The notes: generated from the letters alone by a model not told the origin. Shown: positions 15,761 through 26,328, counted from the stretch's first letter. The stretch: DNA of 64,000 bases from Asanoa ferruginea (GCF_003387075.1 NZ_QUMQ01000001.1:7068001-7132000); one strand, 5' to 3'. A program made the numbers and translations.

Positions 15761-16437
15761 GCGACGACTGGAACTGGGACGACGGGCATTCGGACCATTC
15801 GGGGTACGACGGATCCGACGACCATTCCGGGTACGACGGGTCGGGCGATCACCACGACGCCGGGTTCCACCACGACGACGCGGACCCGTTCGGCAGCGAC
15901 GTGCCCGACGGGCTCGGCGGCGACCTGGCTGGTCACCACGACCTCACCGGGCACGACGACCTGCCGGGGCACGACGACCAGGTGGATTACGGCGACGACG
16001 GCGGCTTCGACGCCGGCGATCCGTTCGCCCCGCACGCGCTGGTCAGCGAGCACCACGACTGGTCCGACGGTCTTGACGACGGCACCGGCATCGGCGACGA
16101 CGGGTTGGCCGGCGTGCACGACGCCGGGCTGTTCACCGTCGACCCGGATGTCGCCGCCTACACCGACGGGGTCTGGCCCTCGCCGGAGTTCCCGGCCGCC
16201 CTGGATCTTCACGACATCTCGCCGATCGATGGCCCGCCGTGGACCGACGCGTCGGCGTTGGGGATCGGGCTTCCGGACGCCGATCCGCTCCCGACGGACG
16301 TGCCCGATGTGTCGGAGCTGGCGGCCTACGCCGGTCTTGATCCGACATCGGCCAGCGCCGGCTGGGACGCGCTGCTGGGGTCCGACGACCCCGCGACGTC
16401 GGCTCTTGCCCGCTTCTGGGGACCGCCGACGTCGTAG
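15757..16437 (+). CDS. Extremely acidic Asp/His/Gly-rich protein of dynamin cassette
   Basis: The 226-residue product starts by ATGA overlap with the second dynamin gene. It contains no lysine and only one arginine (near the C-terminus, ALARFWGPP), while the first half is built of Asp, His, Gly and Ser, including the repeated DHSGYDGS. No signal peptide, membrane segment or known domain is visible. The second half (about 130-226) is less biased and may fold, with SPEFPAALDLHDISPID. The Asp/His composition could bind divalent metal ions or act as a charged scaffold for the GTPases. Function is unknown; the tight coupling says that it is part of the same machine. Confidence 0.75.
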   Translation: MSDDWNWDDGHSDHSGYDGSDDHSGYDGSGDHHDAGFHHDDADPFGSDVPDGLGGDLAGHHDLTGHDDLPGHDDQVDYGDDGGFDAGDPFAPHALVSEHHDWSDGLDDGTGIGDDGLAGVHDAGLFTVDPDVAAYTDGVWPSPEFPAALDLHDISPIDGPPWTDASALGIGLPDADPLPTDVPDVSELAAYAGLDPTSASAGWDALLGSDDPATSALARFWGPPTS

Positions 16438-16444
16438 GCGTCAT

Positions 16445-16507
16445 GCCGCGCAGCGGGCGTGCAGCGCTGTCGGCGGAGGAGTGCCGCACAGCGGGCGTGC
16501 GGCCCTG

Positions 16508-16520
<13 letters not shown>
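16445..16520. repeat. Two imperfect 38-bp direct repeats at a gene end
   Basis: Copies at 16445-16482 and 16483-16520 share GCCGCRCAGCGGGCGTGC and the following CTGTCRGCRGAGGA. The second copy contains the stop codon (16508-16510) and the last codons of the minus-strand acyl-CoA dehydrogenase. The acidic gene of the cassette ends just before the first copy. This looks like a small tandem duplication; I see no terminator structure in it. Confidence 0.6.
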
Positions 16521-18190
<1,670 letters not shown>

Positions 18191-18440
18191 GGGCGCTCCT
18201 TCGCGGCGGGAACGGGTTGGCCCCGACGGTAATCGACGCCGGCCCGACGCGACCAGGCAACCACGCGGCATGCGCCGGACGGCGTCACCCTGGCTGCGGA
18301 CGGCGGCCACCCCCGAGGGCCGGAATCAACTCCGCCGCGACGCCGCCCAAAGCAGCCGGCACCGGCGAACGCTCCGCCGCCGCGGCGGCATGAGCAGGCC
18401 ACGGCCGATCACTCGGAAGGGCAACCGGCACGCCGCCGAC

Positions 18441-18812
18441 GACGCCCGGGTGACCAGGCAACCGCCAGGCCGGCGCTGACGCCCTGGGCGACGCGGCAAC
18501 CGCCAGGCCCGCGCGACGCCTGGGTGACACGGCGACCGCCGAGCCGCCACCCGACGCCTGGGTGACGTCGCAACCGCCAGGCCGGCGCTGACGCCTGGGC
18601 GACGCGGCAACCGCCAGCCCCCCGCTGACGCCTGGGTGACACGGCAACCGCCGAGCCACCAACCGACGCCTGGGCGACGCGGCAACCGCCGGGCCGGCGC
18701 TGACGCCTGGGCGACACGGCAACCGCCGGGCCGGCGCTGACGCCTGGGCGACACGGCAACCGCCGAGCCGCCACCGACCCCTGGGTGACGTCGCAACCGG
18801 CAGGCGGCGGTG
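18441..18812. repeat. Ten tandem 37-38-bp repeats
   Basis: Ten contiguous copies start at 18441, 18478, 18515, 18553, 18590, 18627, 18665, 18702, 18739 and 18776. The shared pattern is GACGCCTGGGYGAC, then GGCAACCGCC and a variable tail. Many copies contain CCTGG and CCAGG about 20 bases apart, so each could fold into a small hairpin. The period is not a multiple of three, so the same unit is read in three frames and the array is not coding. The flanking stretch 18191-18440 has no gene that I can support; it holds a partial copy near 18246. Confidence 0.85.
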
Positions 18813-18834
18813 AGTCGGTCGCCGCCACCCCCTG

Positions 18835-19527
18835 CTATCGGTGCCCAGAGGCCGGCACCGACCGGCGCAACGGTCGTGGCCGCCAGGTGGCCGCGACCAG
18901 CACCGTCGCCGCGCCCAGCACCAGCGCGACCAACCAGCGGTCATGCGCGGCGTCCCAAGCCGTGTCGCTGTCAAGGCCGACCAGCAGCTGAATGCGGTCG
19001 GGAAGCAACGTGACCACCACGACGACAACAAGGAACGCCGGCGCCGCCACCAGGCCGACCACCCCGCGCGCGGCGCGGCGCCAGACCACCGACGCCACTG
19101 CCGCGGCCCCGACGAACACCGCGGCCGCCTCGAGTGTCAGGTCGCCGCCCGGGAGCGCGGCCGCCGCGTCGCCGGCGGCCGCCATGCCGGTAGCGAGGGT
19201 GGCGCACCACCACGCCGCCGAAGCGACGGCCAGGGCCGTGAGCCGAGCCGCCAGCGGCAGCCACGCCGGGGCCGGCGCGGTCGCGGTCGTCGGGCGGGCC
19301 GGATCGTCGAAGGCGAACCCGACCCCGAGCCCGGCGCACAGCGCCGCGAGCCGCAACAGGATCACGACCAGGTTGGGCGACGACGGCCCACCGATCACCG
19401 CCGGCAGCCCCACCATGGCGTAGCCGACCAACATCGCGGCGAGGACCGGCGACCAAAGCCCCGCCCGCACCGCGGGGACCGCGACCGCCGCGAGAACCGG
19501 AGCGCGCCGCGGCGCGACCTCGGGCAT
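18835..19527 (-). CDS. Multi-pass membrane protein of unknown function
   Basis: The product has 230 residues with about six hydrophobic helices, including VLAAMLVGYAMVGLPAVIG, AAVFVGAAAVASVVW and VGLVAAPAFLVVVVVVTLL, and no recognisable catalytic motif. It is the last gene of the first sigma/anti-sigma/ABC module and starts beside the stop of the ABC permease. It is therefore likely a second membrane subunit or accessory protein of that transporter. ATG 19527 was chosen; GTG at 19530 or 19542 are alternatives. The 10-copy repeat array starts a few bases beyond its 3' end. Confidence 0.6.
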   Translation of the reverse strand: MPEVAPRRAPVLAAVAVPAVRAGLWSPVLAAMLVGYAMVGLPAVIGGPSSPNLVVILLRLAALCAGLGVGFAFDDPARPTTATAPAPAWLPLAARLTALAVASAAWWCATLATGMAAAGDAAAALPGGDLTLEAAAVFVGAAAVASVVWRRAARGVVGLVAAPAFLVVVVVVTLLPDRIQLLVGLDSDTAWDAAHDRWLVALVLGAATVLVAATWRPRPLRRSVPASGHR

Positions 19528-19531
19528 CACG

Positions 19532-21130
19532 TCAGCCCTCACAGCGGGTGCTGGCGCCCTGCTCGGGCGCGGGTAGGGCCGGCACGTTGAACAGCGCCGC
19601 CGCCGCTTCGAGGCTGGTCTCCGGCGCGGTCAGCTCGGACCAGTGCGCGGACACCACCGGCGCGACCTCGGCCGCCGGACGGGCGAGCAGGGTCAGGCCG
19701 AGCGCGGCGTCGCGGTCGTCGACGGACAGCCACGTGCGCAGGGACGGGTCGGCGAAGGCCAGCGCGCCGAAGCTGTGGTCGTCGAGGGCGCGCACGCCGG
19801 CCGCGGTGCGCGGGCTCGCCTGGCCGGCCAGCCAGACGACCAGGGCAGCCTGCCCGCCACAGGCGCTGGCGCGGCCGGACACCGTGCGTCCCGTCACGAA
19901 CCGGTAGGCGACGCTCGCGGCCAGGACCGCCGCGGACTCGTCGTCGCCCCATTTGGTGCCGACCGGGACGGCTTCCGGGGTGCCGGCCGCCGCGTCGCTC
20001 GCCTGCTGGGCCTGGCCCGTCGCATCCTCGTCGGCCGGGCCGAAGACGCCGTTGGCCTGATATCCGTCGGCCCAGACCCGCTGCCGCACCGCCAGCGGCG
20101 GTCCGGCCGTCGTCGCGGCCGCTGGAACCAGCGCGGAGACGTCGCCGACCACCTCGGCCCACGCCGGGATCCAGGAGGTGAAGTCGGAGAAGGCGCAGTA
20201 GGTGACGCCGGTGCGCACCTGACACGTCTCCAGCGTGGACGGATCGGCGTTGGCGGCGACCCGCGCCGCCTGGACCCTCTCGTCGCGGTCGAACTGGGCG
20301 ATGCCCGCCGCCACCGTCACCGCGAGGGCTCCGGCCAGCAGCGGCACGCCGACCCGGGCACGAGCGCCGGACCGCAACAGCGCCAGCGCGGTCAGCACCA
20401 ACGCTAGGCCGCCTAGGTAGGCCAGATGGCGGCCGGATGGCCGGTCGACCAAGGCCGCCGGCAGGGCGAACGGCACCTCGTCGGGCAGCATCGGCAGCAG
20501 CCGGCCCCACGCCGCGCCCGTGGCGACCGACGCGATCGAGACGAAGCCCGCGGCAGCGAAGGCCACGGCTGCGAGGGGTGCGACGATCGGCGACCGGACC
20601 AGCAGAGCCAGCAGGACGCCGGCCGCGCCCAGGACCGCGACGATCCCGGCCGGGATGGCCACGTCGAACACGACCACGACGCCGGCGCGGCCTGGCAGCA
20701 GGGCCAACAGCGTCACTTGGGCGACGAGCACGAGCAGGGCGAGGCCGGCCAGCGCGAGGACCGCGAGCAGGAACGCCGTCGTGCGCCAGGCCGGCGGCAG
20801 GATCAGCAGGTCGGAGACCGCGTCGGTGCGGTGCCGCCGCTCGCGCAGCGTCGCCAGGTTGGCCACCACCAGCGCCGCGCCGCCGAGCACCAGCATCGCC
20901 GCCATCTGCAGGCTGACGACCGTGGTGTGCAGCACGGGGTAGCGGTCGGCGCCGGGGCGGAACAGGATCCACGCCCACGGGCCCAGGTAGAGCAGGAATG
21001 CGGCGACCGTCACCGGGTGGCGCAGCATCCGGACCGCCTCGACTCGGGCCAGCGCGAGCGTGGCCCGGCGTCGGCTGGCCACCGCGCCGACCGGCGTCAC
21101 CGTCGGCGGGGCCTCGACGACGGCGGTCAC
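19532..21130 (-). CDS. ABC-2 type transporter permease
   Basis: This 532-residue membrane protein has an N-terminal cytoplasmic stretch and then about six membrane helices in residues 30-300 (for example VTVAAFLLYLGPWAWILF, AAMLVLGGAALVVANLATL, ALLVLVAQVTLLALL). A large hydrophilic C-terminal domain follows (about 310-530) with two cysteines near TCQVRTGVTYC and probably lies outside. ABC-2 permeases export drugs, lipids or peptides using the partner ATPase. The GTG start overlaps the ATPase stop (GTGA), so the two are translated together. The substrate is unknown. Confidence 0.8.
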   Translation of the reverse strand: MTAVVEAPPTVTPVGAVASRRRATLALARVEAVRMLRHPVTVAAFLLYLGPWAWILFRPGADRYPVLHTTVVSLQMAAMLVLGGAALVVANLATLRERRHRTDAVSDLLILPPAWRTTAFLLAVLALAGLALLVLVAQVTLLALLPGRAGVVVVFDVAIPAGIVAVLGAAGVLLALLVRSPIVAPLAAVAFAAAGFVSIASVATGAAWGRLLPMLPDEVPFALPAALVDRPSGRHLAYLGGLALVLTALALLRSGARARVGVPLLAGALAVTVAAGIAQFDRDERVQAARVAANADPSTLETCQVRTGVTYCAFSDFTSWIPAWAEVVGDVSALVPAAATTAGPPLAVRQRVWADGYQANGVFGPADEDATGQAQQASDAAAGTPEAVPVGTKWGDDESAAVLAASVAYRFVTGRTVSGRASACGGQAALVVWLAGQASPRTAAGVRALDDHSFGALAFADPSLRTWLSVDDRDAALGLTLLARPAAEVAPVVSAHWSELTAPETSLEAAAALFNVPALPAPEQGASTRCEG

Positions 21131-22005
21131 GGCTGGACCTCGGTGGTGCGCAGGTCGACCAGCGTCAGGTAGCCGTCTTCGATCGTCGGCTCCAGCAACA
21201 CCGCACCGGCCGGTGGGTCGCCGACGTGGCGGTGGTTGCCCGTGCCCGTGCGCCACGAGGCCAGCGCCCCCGGTGCGCGGGCGTCGCTGGTCCACACCCG
21301 GCCGGCCGCCAGGCCCGCGAGGTCGGACGGGGTGCCGCTGAAGCGGACCCGGCCCTGGTCGATGACCACGACCGTGCGGCACAGCGACATCACGTCTTCG
21401 GTCTGGTGGGTCGACAGCAGCACCGCGCGGTCTTCGCCGAGGTCGGCGAACAGCTCGCGGAACCGCATCCGCTGCTCGGGGTCGAGGCCGACGGTCGGCT
21501 CGTCGAGGATCAGCAGCGCCGGGTCGCCGACCAGGGCGGCGGCCAGCGCGACCCGCTGGCGCATGCCGCCCGACAGGGCCCGCATCCGCTTGCCGCGCTG
21601 TGCGTCGAGGCCGACCTGGTTGAGCACCCGGCGGACCTCGGCGTGGCGGGCGGACCGCACCGTCAGCTCCTTGAGGATCGCCACGTAGTCGACGAACTCG
21701 AACGCCGTGAACGACGGGTGGAAGCCGGGATCCTGCGGCAGGTAGCCCAGCCGCCGGCGCAGCGCGAGCCGGCCCGGGCCGCTGAGCACGTCGTGCCCGA
21801 ACGCCGTGACGCTGCCGGCATCGGGACGCACCGCGGTGGCGACGACCCGCAGCAGCGTGGTCTTGCCAGCGCCGTTGGGACCGAGCAGGCCCGTCACGCC
21901 CGTGCCGAGCGACAGGGAGACCCCGTCGAGCGCGGTGGTGCGGCCGTAGCGCAGCACCACACCGTCGGCGCGGACCGCGACGTCGGTCGCGGAACTGAGG
22001 GTCAT
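21127..22005 (-). CDS. ABC transporter ATP-binding protein (module 1)
   Basis: The product has 292 residues with the standard ATPase motifs: Walker A GPNGAGKTT (about 39-47), signature ALSGGMRQRV (about 143-152), Walker B LLILDEPTVGLDP (about 163-175), and switch histidine in LLSTHQTEDV. It powers the ABC-2 permease downstream. The C-terminal 60 residues are a variable extension shared with the ATPase of the second module (both end with EDGYLTL/EEGYVAL). The ATG overlaps the stop of the anti-sigma gene (ATGA). Confidence 0.92.
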   Translation of the reverse strand: MTLSSATDVAVRADGVVLRYGRTTALDGVSLSLGTGVTGLLGPNGAGKTTLLRVVATAVRPDAGSVTAFGHDVLSGPGRLALRRRLGYLPQDPGFHPSFTAFEFVDYVAILKELTVRSARHAEVRRVLNQVGLDAQRGKRMRALSGGMRQRVALAAALVGDPALLILDEPTVGLDPEQRMRFRELFADLGEDRAVLLSTHQTEDVMSLCRTVVVIDQGRVRFSGTPSDLAGLAAGRVWTSDARAPGALASWRTGTGNHRHVGDPPAGAVLLEPTIEDGYLTLVDLRTTEVQP

Positions 22006-22787
22006 CGGAACCTCCGGGTCGGTAGCACGTCGAAGACCGCAGCCCGGCGGGCCAGCAGCACGGAGAACAACGCGGCGGCGGCGAGCAGCGAGAGCTGCCC
22101 GGCGGCAGAGAACGGCAGCGGGCCGGCCCAGGTCACCACCAGCACCCACACCGCGCCCACCCCGACGGCGGACAGCACCGGGCTGAGCCGCGACGAGAGC
22201 AGCAACGTCGTGACGGTCAACGCGAGCGAGGGCAGGAACCAGGCTGCGGCGACGCCGGTCAGGAAGACGCTGGCGAGCACGCCTAGCACGGTGTTGGCGG
22301 CCAGCACCGTGACGCAGCGCAACAGCAGCAGCCGGAACGCGTGGACCGGCGACGTCACGGTGATCTCGTAGGTCGGGTCGATGCCCGGACCGAACGACGC
22401 CGCGACACCGACCAGCGGCAGCAGTGGCGCCACGCCGAGGAACACCGCCGGGGTGACGGCGTGGGCGACCACGGCCGTGAGCACGAGCGTCACCGCGACC
22501 GCGGCCAGCCACGACACTCGGAGCGCCGGCGTCGCCGTGAGCAGCCGGGCGGTGTGGTCGGGCACCCCGACCGCGACCAGCAGCCGCTCGACCGGGCCGG
22601 GTCGCGGCGCGTCGAGGGCCGCGTCGAGCCGGGCCCAACCGTCGTCGACGGGCACGAAAACGGCCACTCGGGTGCGGCACTCGGGGCAGGCGGCCAGGTG
22701 GGTTTCCGTCGACCACAGCAACGGAGGTGCGAGGCCTCGGCCCGCGTAGCGGCGCAGGTCGTCGTCGGGAACGTGCCAGGTGCTCAT
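22002..22787 (-). CDS. Zinc-finger anti-sigma-like membrane protein (module 1)
   Basis: This 261-residue protein begins with a putative zinc-finger anti-sigma domain: THLAACPECRTRV gives the HxxxCxxC zinc motif at about residues 29-36. About six hydrophobic helices follow in residues 95-250. Anti-sigma proteins of this type hold the ECF sigma factor at the membrane until a signal arrives. Here the membrane part is unusually long, so it may itself be a transporter component. It overlaps the sigma gene (ATGA) and the ATPase gene (ATGA). Confidence 0.78.
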   Translation of the reverse strand: MSTWHVPDDDLRRYAGRGLAPPLLWSTETHLAACPECRTRVAVFVPVDDGWARLDAALDAPRPGPVERLLVAVGVPDHTARLLTATPALRVSWLAAVAVTLVLTAVVAHAVTPAVFLGVAPLLPLVGVAASFGPGIDPTYEITVTSPVHAFRLLLLRCVTVLAANTVLGVLASVFLTGVAAAWFLPSLALTVTTLLLSSRLSPVLSAVGVGAVWVLVVTWAGPLPFSAAGQLSLLAAAALFSVLLARRAAVFDVLPTRRFR

Positions 22788-23329
22788 GTCAGCTCCGCAC
22801 GCAACTGTTGGCGGGCGCGCATCGCCCGGGACTTGACGGTGCCGGTCGGGATGCCGAGCAGGACCGCGGCCTCGGCGGTGGACAGTCCGTCGATCACGGT
22901 CGCCTGGATGACGGCGCGCAGCTCGGGGGACAGCCGGGCCAGCGCGCCAGCCAGGTCGCCGTGCTCGACCCCGACCAGCACCTGCTCTTCGGCGGAGGGC
23001 TCGTCGCGGCGCCGGAATCGGGCCAGCAGCCGACCGAGCCGGTCGCGGGAATGTCGTTTGCGCAGGGCATCGACGAGCCGGCGGGAGCCGACCCGCCACA
23101 GCCACCCGGCGACGTCGGCGGCGGGTGACGCGTGGAAGCGGGCGGCACCGCGCCACACGTCGAGGAAGGTCTCCTGCACCACCTCGTCGACCAGCCCGTC
23201 GTCGGGGCACCGGTGGCGCAGCCGCAGCGACAGCCACGGCGCGTGCCGGCGGTAGAACGCCTCGAACGCGGCCCGGTCGCCATCGGCGATTTGGGCCAGC
23301 AGGTCGGCGTCGGTGGGTGGTGGTCTCAC
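22784..23329 (-). CDS. ECF sigma factor (module 1)
   Basis: The product has 181 residues with sigma region 2 (DGDRAAFEAFYRRHAPWL, then DEVVQETFLDVWR) and region 4 (ELRAVIQATVIDGLSTAEAA, then GIPTGTVKSRAMRARQQL). GTG 23329 has AAGAG upstream, and conserved sequence starts at PPPTDADLLAQI. A much longer frame runs upstream but enters the tdk 3' end. The gene heads an operon with its anti-sigma partner and an ABC-2 transporter. A possible -35 CGAACC lies upstream at about 23365, with no clear -10 match to the motif of module 2. Confidence 0.87.
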   Translation of the reverse strand: MRPPPTDADLLAQIADGDRAAFEAFYRRHAPWLSLRLRHRCPDDGLVDEVVQETFLDVWRGAARFHASPAADVAGWLWRVGSRRLVDALRKRHSRDRLGRLLARFRRRDEPSAEEQVLVGVEHGDLAGALARLSPELRAVIQATVIDGLSTAEAAVLLGIPTGTVKSRAMRARQQLRAELT

Positions 23330-23384
23330 ATACTCTTCATCGGATCGAGAGGGCGATCCGGTTCGCAGGAGCCGGAAGAATTTC

Positions 23385-24074
23385 TCACATGCCCGGCAGG
23401 GCCGGCTGTGGCGGCGCGGAACCCAGGTCACCGGCCATGAAGTGGCGCCGGCACAACACCTGGTAGCGCACGTCGGCGTCGGCCGCCGTATCGCCGATCA
23501 CCACCTGCTCACCGGAGCGCGCCACCACCCCGTTGACGATCCGGGCGTTGAGCTGGCCTTCCCGTCCACACCAGCAGAGCACCTCGACCTGGATCCGCTC
23601 GACCGCGTCGGCCAACTCGAACAGCCGCCGCGCGGCCGGGAACAGCACCGACCGGAAGTCGGTGGCCAGCCCGAACGCGAACACGTCGACGTCGTAACAG
23701 TCGACCAGTTCGACCATCTGCTCGATGTGCTGCTCCTCGTAGAAGCAGGCCTCGTCACAGATCAGATAGTCGACACCGACACCCGCGGCCCATTTCGATC
23801 GGACCAAGGAAACCAGATCGAGGTCGGACGTCACCTCGATCGCATCGTGGGCCAGCCCGATCCGGCTGGTCACCCGCGGGCCGAGCCAGCGGTCGATGCG
23901 GGTCAGCACCAGCCCGCGCCGGCCCTGTCGGGCGTGGTTGTAGTTCATCTGCAGCGCCATCGTCGACTTGCCGCAGTCCATCGGACCCCAGAAGAACTTG
24001 AGCGCCGCGCCGTGGCGCAGCCGCCCGTCGCCGGCGGCGTGGCAGGTCGAGGCCAGTGCGGAGTCGTCGGTCAC
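23385..24074 (-). CDS. tdk: Thymidine kinase
   Basis: The product has 229 residues and is a type II thymidine kinase, phosphorylating thymidine with ATP in the salvage pathway. Walker A is GPMDCGKST at residues 30-38. Walker B-like DYLICDEACFYEEQHIEQM (about 102-120) and the lasso-loop region with CWCGREGQLNARIV (about 167) fit the family; a cysteine pair (CWC) and the later CRRHF may form the structural zinc site. It is expressed as a single gene between the sigma module and the MFS gene. Confidence 0.92.
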   Translation of the reverse strand: MTDDSALASTCHAAGDGRLRHGAALKFFWGPMDCGKSTMALQMNYNHARQGRRGLVLTRIDRWLGPRVTSRIGLAHDAIEVTSDLDLVSLVRSKWAAGVGVDYLICDEACFYEEQHIEQMVELVDCYDVDVFAFGLATDFRSVLFPAARRLFELADAVERIQVEVLCWCGREGQLNARIVNGVVARSGEQVVIGDTAADADVRYQVLCRRHFMAGDLGSAPPQPALPGM

Positions 24075-24111
24075 GATCCGGCAGCCTAACCGCCGGATAC
24101 GCGAGATCGGT

Positions 24112-25512
24112 TCACAGCACGCGCGGCGGCGTGTTTCCCGCGGCCACGATCGCGCGCCGGATCGGCACCGCTAGCAGCAGGAAGAAGCCCACGACGAAGA
24201 AGAACACCAGCGACACGATGCCGATGCGGTAGGAATCGGTGAGCTGGAACACCAATCCGAAGGCCAGCGGCCCGAGCCAACTCGTACCCTTGTCGCTGAT
24301 TTCATAAAATCCGTAGTATTCGCCCTCTTTGCCCACTGGGATCATCTGGCTGAACAGCGACCGGCTCAACGCCTGGCTGCCGCCCAGCACGATGCCGATG
24401 CACGCGCCGAGGATCATGAATGGCAGCGGCTCCTCGGCCGGCAGCCAGAACGCGGCGACGATCACGCCGATCCACAGCACCAGGCTGAGCAGCACCGTCT
24501 TCCAGGCGCCGATCCGCTCGGCCAGCCGACCCAGGGCCAGCGCGCCGCCGAACGCCAGGAACTGCACGATCAGGATCGTCACGATCAGGGTGTTCTGCTC
24601 GAGCTTGAGCTCCTCGGTGCCATATTGGCTGGCCAGCGTGATCACTGTCTGGATGCCGTCGTTGAATACCAGGAACGCGAGCAGGAAGAACAAGGTCAGC
24701 GGGTAGGCCTTGAGGTGCCGCAACGTGCCGCCGAGCTGCCGGAACCCATCGGTGAGCACGTTGCCGCGCGGGGTCGGCACGTCGGGCGACACCACGATCG
24801 GCCGGTCGCGCAGCCAGAGCAGCGGCAGCACGGTGAACGCCGCCCACCAGACGCCCGCCGACACGATCGACCACCGGGCCAGATCCATCGTGCGCTGGTC
24901 GTTGCCGTCTTCGCTGAGCAGCATCACGGCGACCAGGTTGAGCAGCAGCAACAGGCCGCCGCCGAGATAGCCGAGGGCCCAGCCACGGCTGGAGACCTTG
25001 TCGCGGTCATCGGGCGCGGCGAGCTGCGGCAGGAACGAGTTGTTGACCACGAATGCGGCGCCGAACGCGATGTTGGCGATCAGGAACAGCAGCCCGCCGA
25101 GCAGGTAACGCTCACCGGTCACGAACGCGAACAGGATCGTGGCCAGCGAGCCGATGAACGCGAAGACGCCCAGCAGCCGCTTCTTGTGCGGCGTGCGGTC
25201 GGCGATCGCGCCGACGATCGGCAGCACGAAGACCTGGAGCAGGACCGACAGCGAGATGAGGTAGGGGTAGAAGGAGCCGGCCGCGATCCCGATCCCCAGT
25301 GGATGGACCCGCCCGGAGCACTCGTCGGCGCCCAGCGCGCAGCCGGCGGCGAGTTCGGTCACGGTCGTCAGGAACGGCCCGAGGAACACGGTGATGACCG
25401 TGGTCTGGAAGGCCGAGTTGGCCCAGTCGTAGAAGTACCAGCCCGACCGCTCCCGCCGCGTGCTCGGTGGCGGCGCGGCAGCCACGGATGTGGCGGCGGT
25501 GACCTCGGCCAT
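24112..25512 (-). CDS. MFS transporter, UMF1 (Atg22-like) type
   Basis: This 466-residue protein has twelve predicted membrane helices and the UMF1 signature near the N-terminus, WYFYDWANSAFQTTVITVFLGP. Mid-protein sequences such as LGYLGGGLLLLLNL are typical of the family. Relatives of yeast Atg22 export amino acids, but the bacterial substrates are largely unknown. It is followed 14 bases later upstream by the glycerophosphodiesterase gene on the same strand, which may be co-transcribed with it. Confidence 0.85.
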   Translation of the reverse strand: MAEVTAATSVAAAPPPSTRRERSGWYFYDWANSAFQTTVITVFLGPFLTTVTELAAGCALGADECSGRVHPLGIGIAAGSFYPYLISLSVLLQVFVLPIVGAIADRTPHKKRLLGVFAFIGSLATILFAFVTGERYLLGGLLFLIANIAFGAAFVVNNSFLPQLAAPDDRDKVSSRGWALGYLGGGLLLLLNLVAVMLLSEDGNDQRTMDLARWSIVSAGVWWAAFTVLPLLWLRDRPIVVSPDVPTPRGNVLTDGFRQLGGTLRHLKAYPLTLFFLLAFLVFNDGIQTVITLASQYGTEELKLEQNTLIVTILIVQFLAFGGALALGRLAERIGAWKTVLLSLVLWIGVIVAAFWLPAEEPLPFMILGACIGIVLGGSQALSRSLFSQMIPVGKEGEYYGFYEISDKGTSWLGPLAFGLVFQLTDSYRIGIVSLVFFFVVGFFLLLAVPIRRAIVAAGNTPPRVL

Positions 25513-25526
25513 CGGTCGTCCTTTGG

Positions 25527-26285
25527 TCAGGCGGGCCAGAGGCCGCGGGCGGTATAGACGTCGCGCAACACGTCGACGCGATCGGTCATGATGCCATCCA
25601 CGCCCAGATCAAGTAAGTGGTGCATCGGGCCGGGTTCGTCGATCGTCCAGACATGAACCTGAAGACCGAGCCGATGCGCGTACGCGACGAAGCGGGCATC
25701 TGTCACGGTGAGCCGCCCGTAGCGGACCGGGACCTGGGCGGCGACCACCGACGGGTGCATCCGGACCGGCCGGTTGCCGCGCGATGCCAGCCAGAGACGG
25801 GTCACGCCACGCATGCCGAGCGACGTCGCGACCTCCGGGCCGGCCAGGGCCCGCACCCGGGCCAGGCGGGAGTCGCTGAAGCTCGCCAGCAGCACCCGGT
25901 CGGCGGCTTTGGCCTCGCGGACCGCCCGCACGGTCGGCTCGATGCCCGGCGACGCCTTCACATCGATGTTGAAGCGCACCTGCGGCCACGCGGCCAGGAC
26001 ATCATCCAGCCGGGGTACGGCGGCCGCACCCGCGACGCGTACCGTGGCGAGTTCTTTGCTCGTCAGGTCGCGGATCTTGCCTGGTTGGCCGGTCAGCCGG
26101 CGCAGGTCGGAGTCGTGGAAGACGACCGCGACGCCGTCGCGCGTGCCGTGCACATCGGTCTCGACGTAGCGGTAGCCGAGGTCGACCGCGCGGGCGAAGG
26201 CCTCGGCCGTGTTCTCGTCACCCTCGGCGGCGCCGCCCCGGTGGGCGAAGGCGAGCGGCGTGGGCGCATCAAGGTACGGGTGCAC
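25527..26285 (-). CDS. Glycerophosphodiester phosphodiesterase
   Basis: The product has 252 residues from GTG 26285. It carries the GDPD TIM-barrel motifs: FAHRGGAAEGDENTAEAF (His-Arg and Glu metal ligands, residues 14-31), YVETDVHGTRDGVAVVFHD (E, D and the general acid His, about 39-57), and VHVWTIDE near the end. The enzyme splits glycerophosphodiesters into glycerol-3-phosphate and an alcohol. No signal peptide is seen, so it is probably cytosolic. It is divergent from the Hsp70 gene. Confidence 0.9.
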   Translation of the reverse strand: MHPYLDAPTPLAFAHRGGAAEGDENTAEAFARAVDLGYRYVETDVHGTRDGVAVVFHDSDLRRLTGQPGKIRDLTSKELATVRVAGAAAVPRLDDVLAAWPQVRFNIDVKASPGIEPTVRAVREAKAADRVLLASFSDSRLARVRALAGPEVATSLGMRGVTRLWLASRGNRPVRMHPSVVAAQVPVRYGRLTVTDARFVAYAHRLGLQVHVWTIDEPGPMHHLLDLGVDGIMTDRVDVLRDVYTARGLWPA

Positions 26286-26328
26286 GCGACGGAGTATGCC
26301 GGCCGCAAGCGACGATAGGGTGGCGGCC

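Noticed and set aside
18441-18812. Possible CRISPR array
   Set aside because: The repeats are contiguous and varied, with no unique spacers, and no cas gene is in the window.
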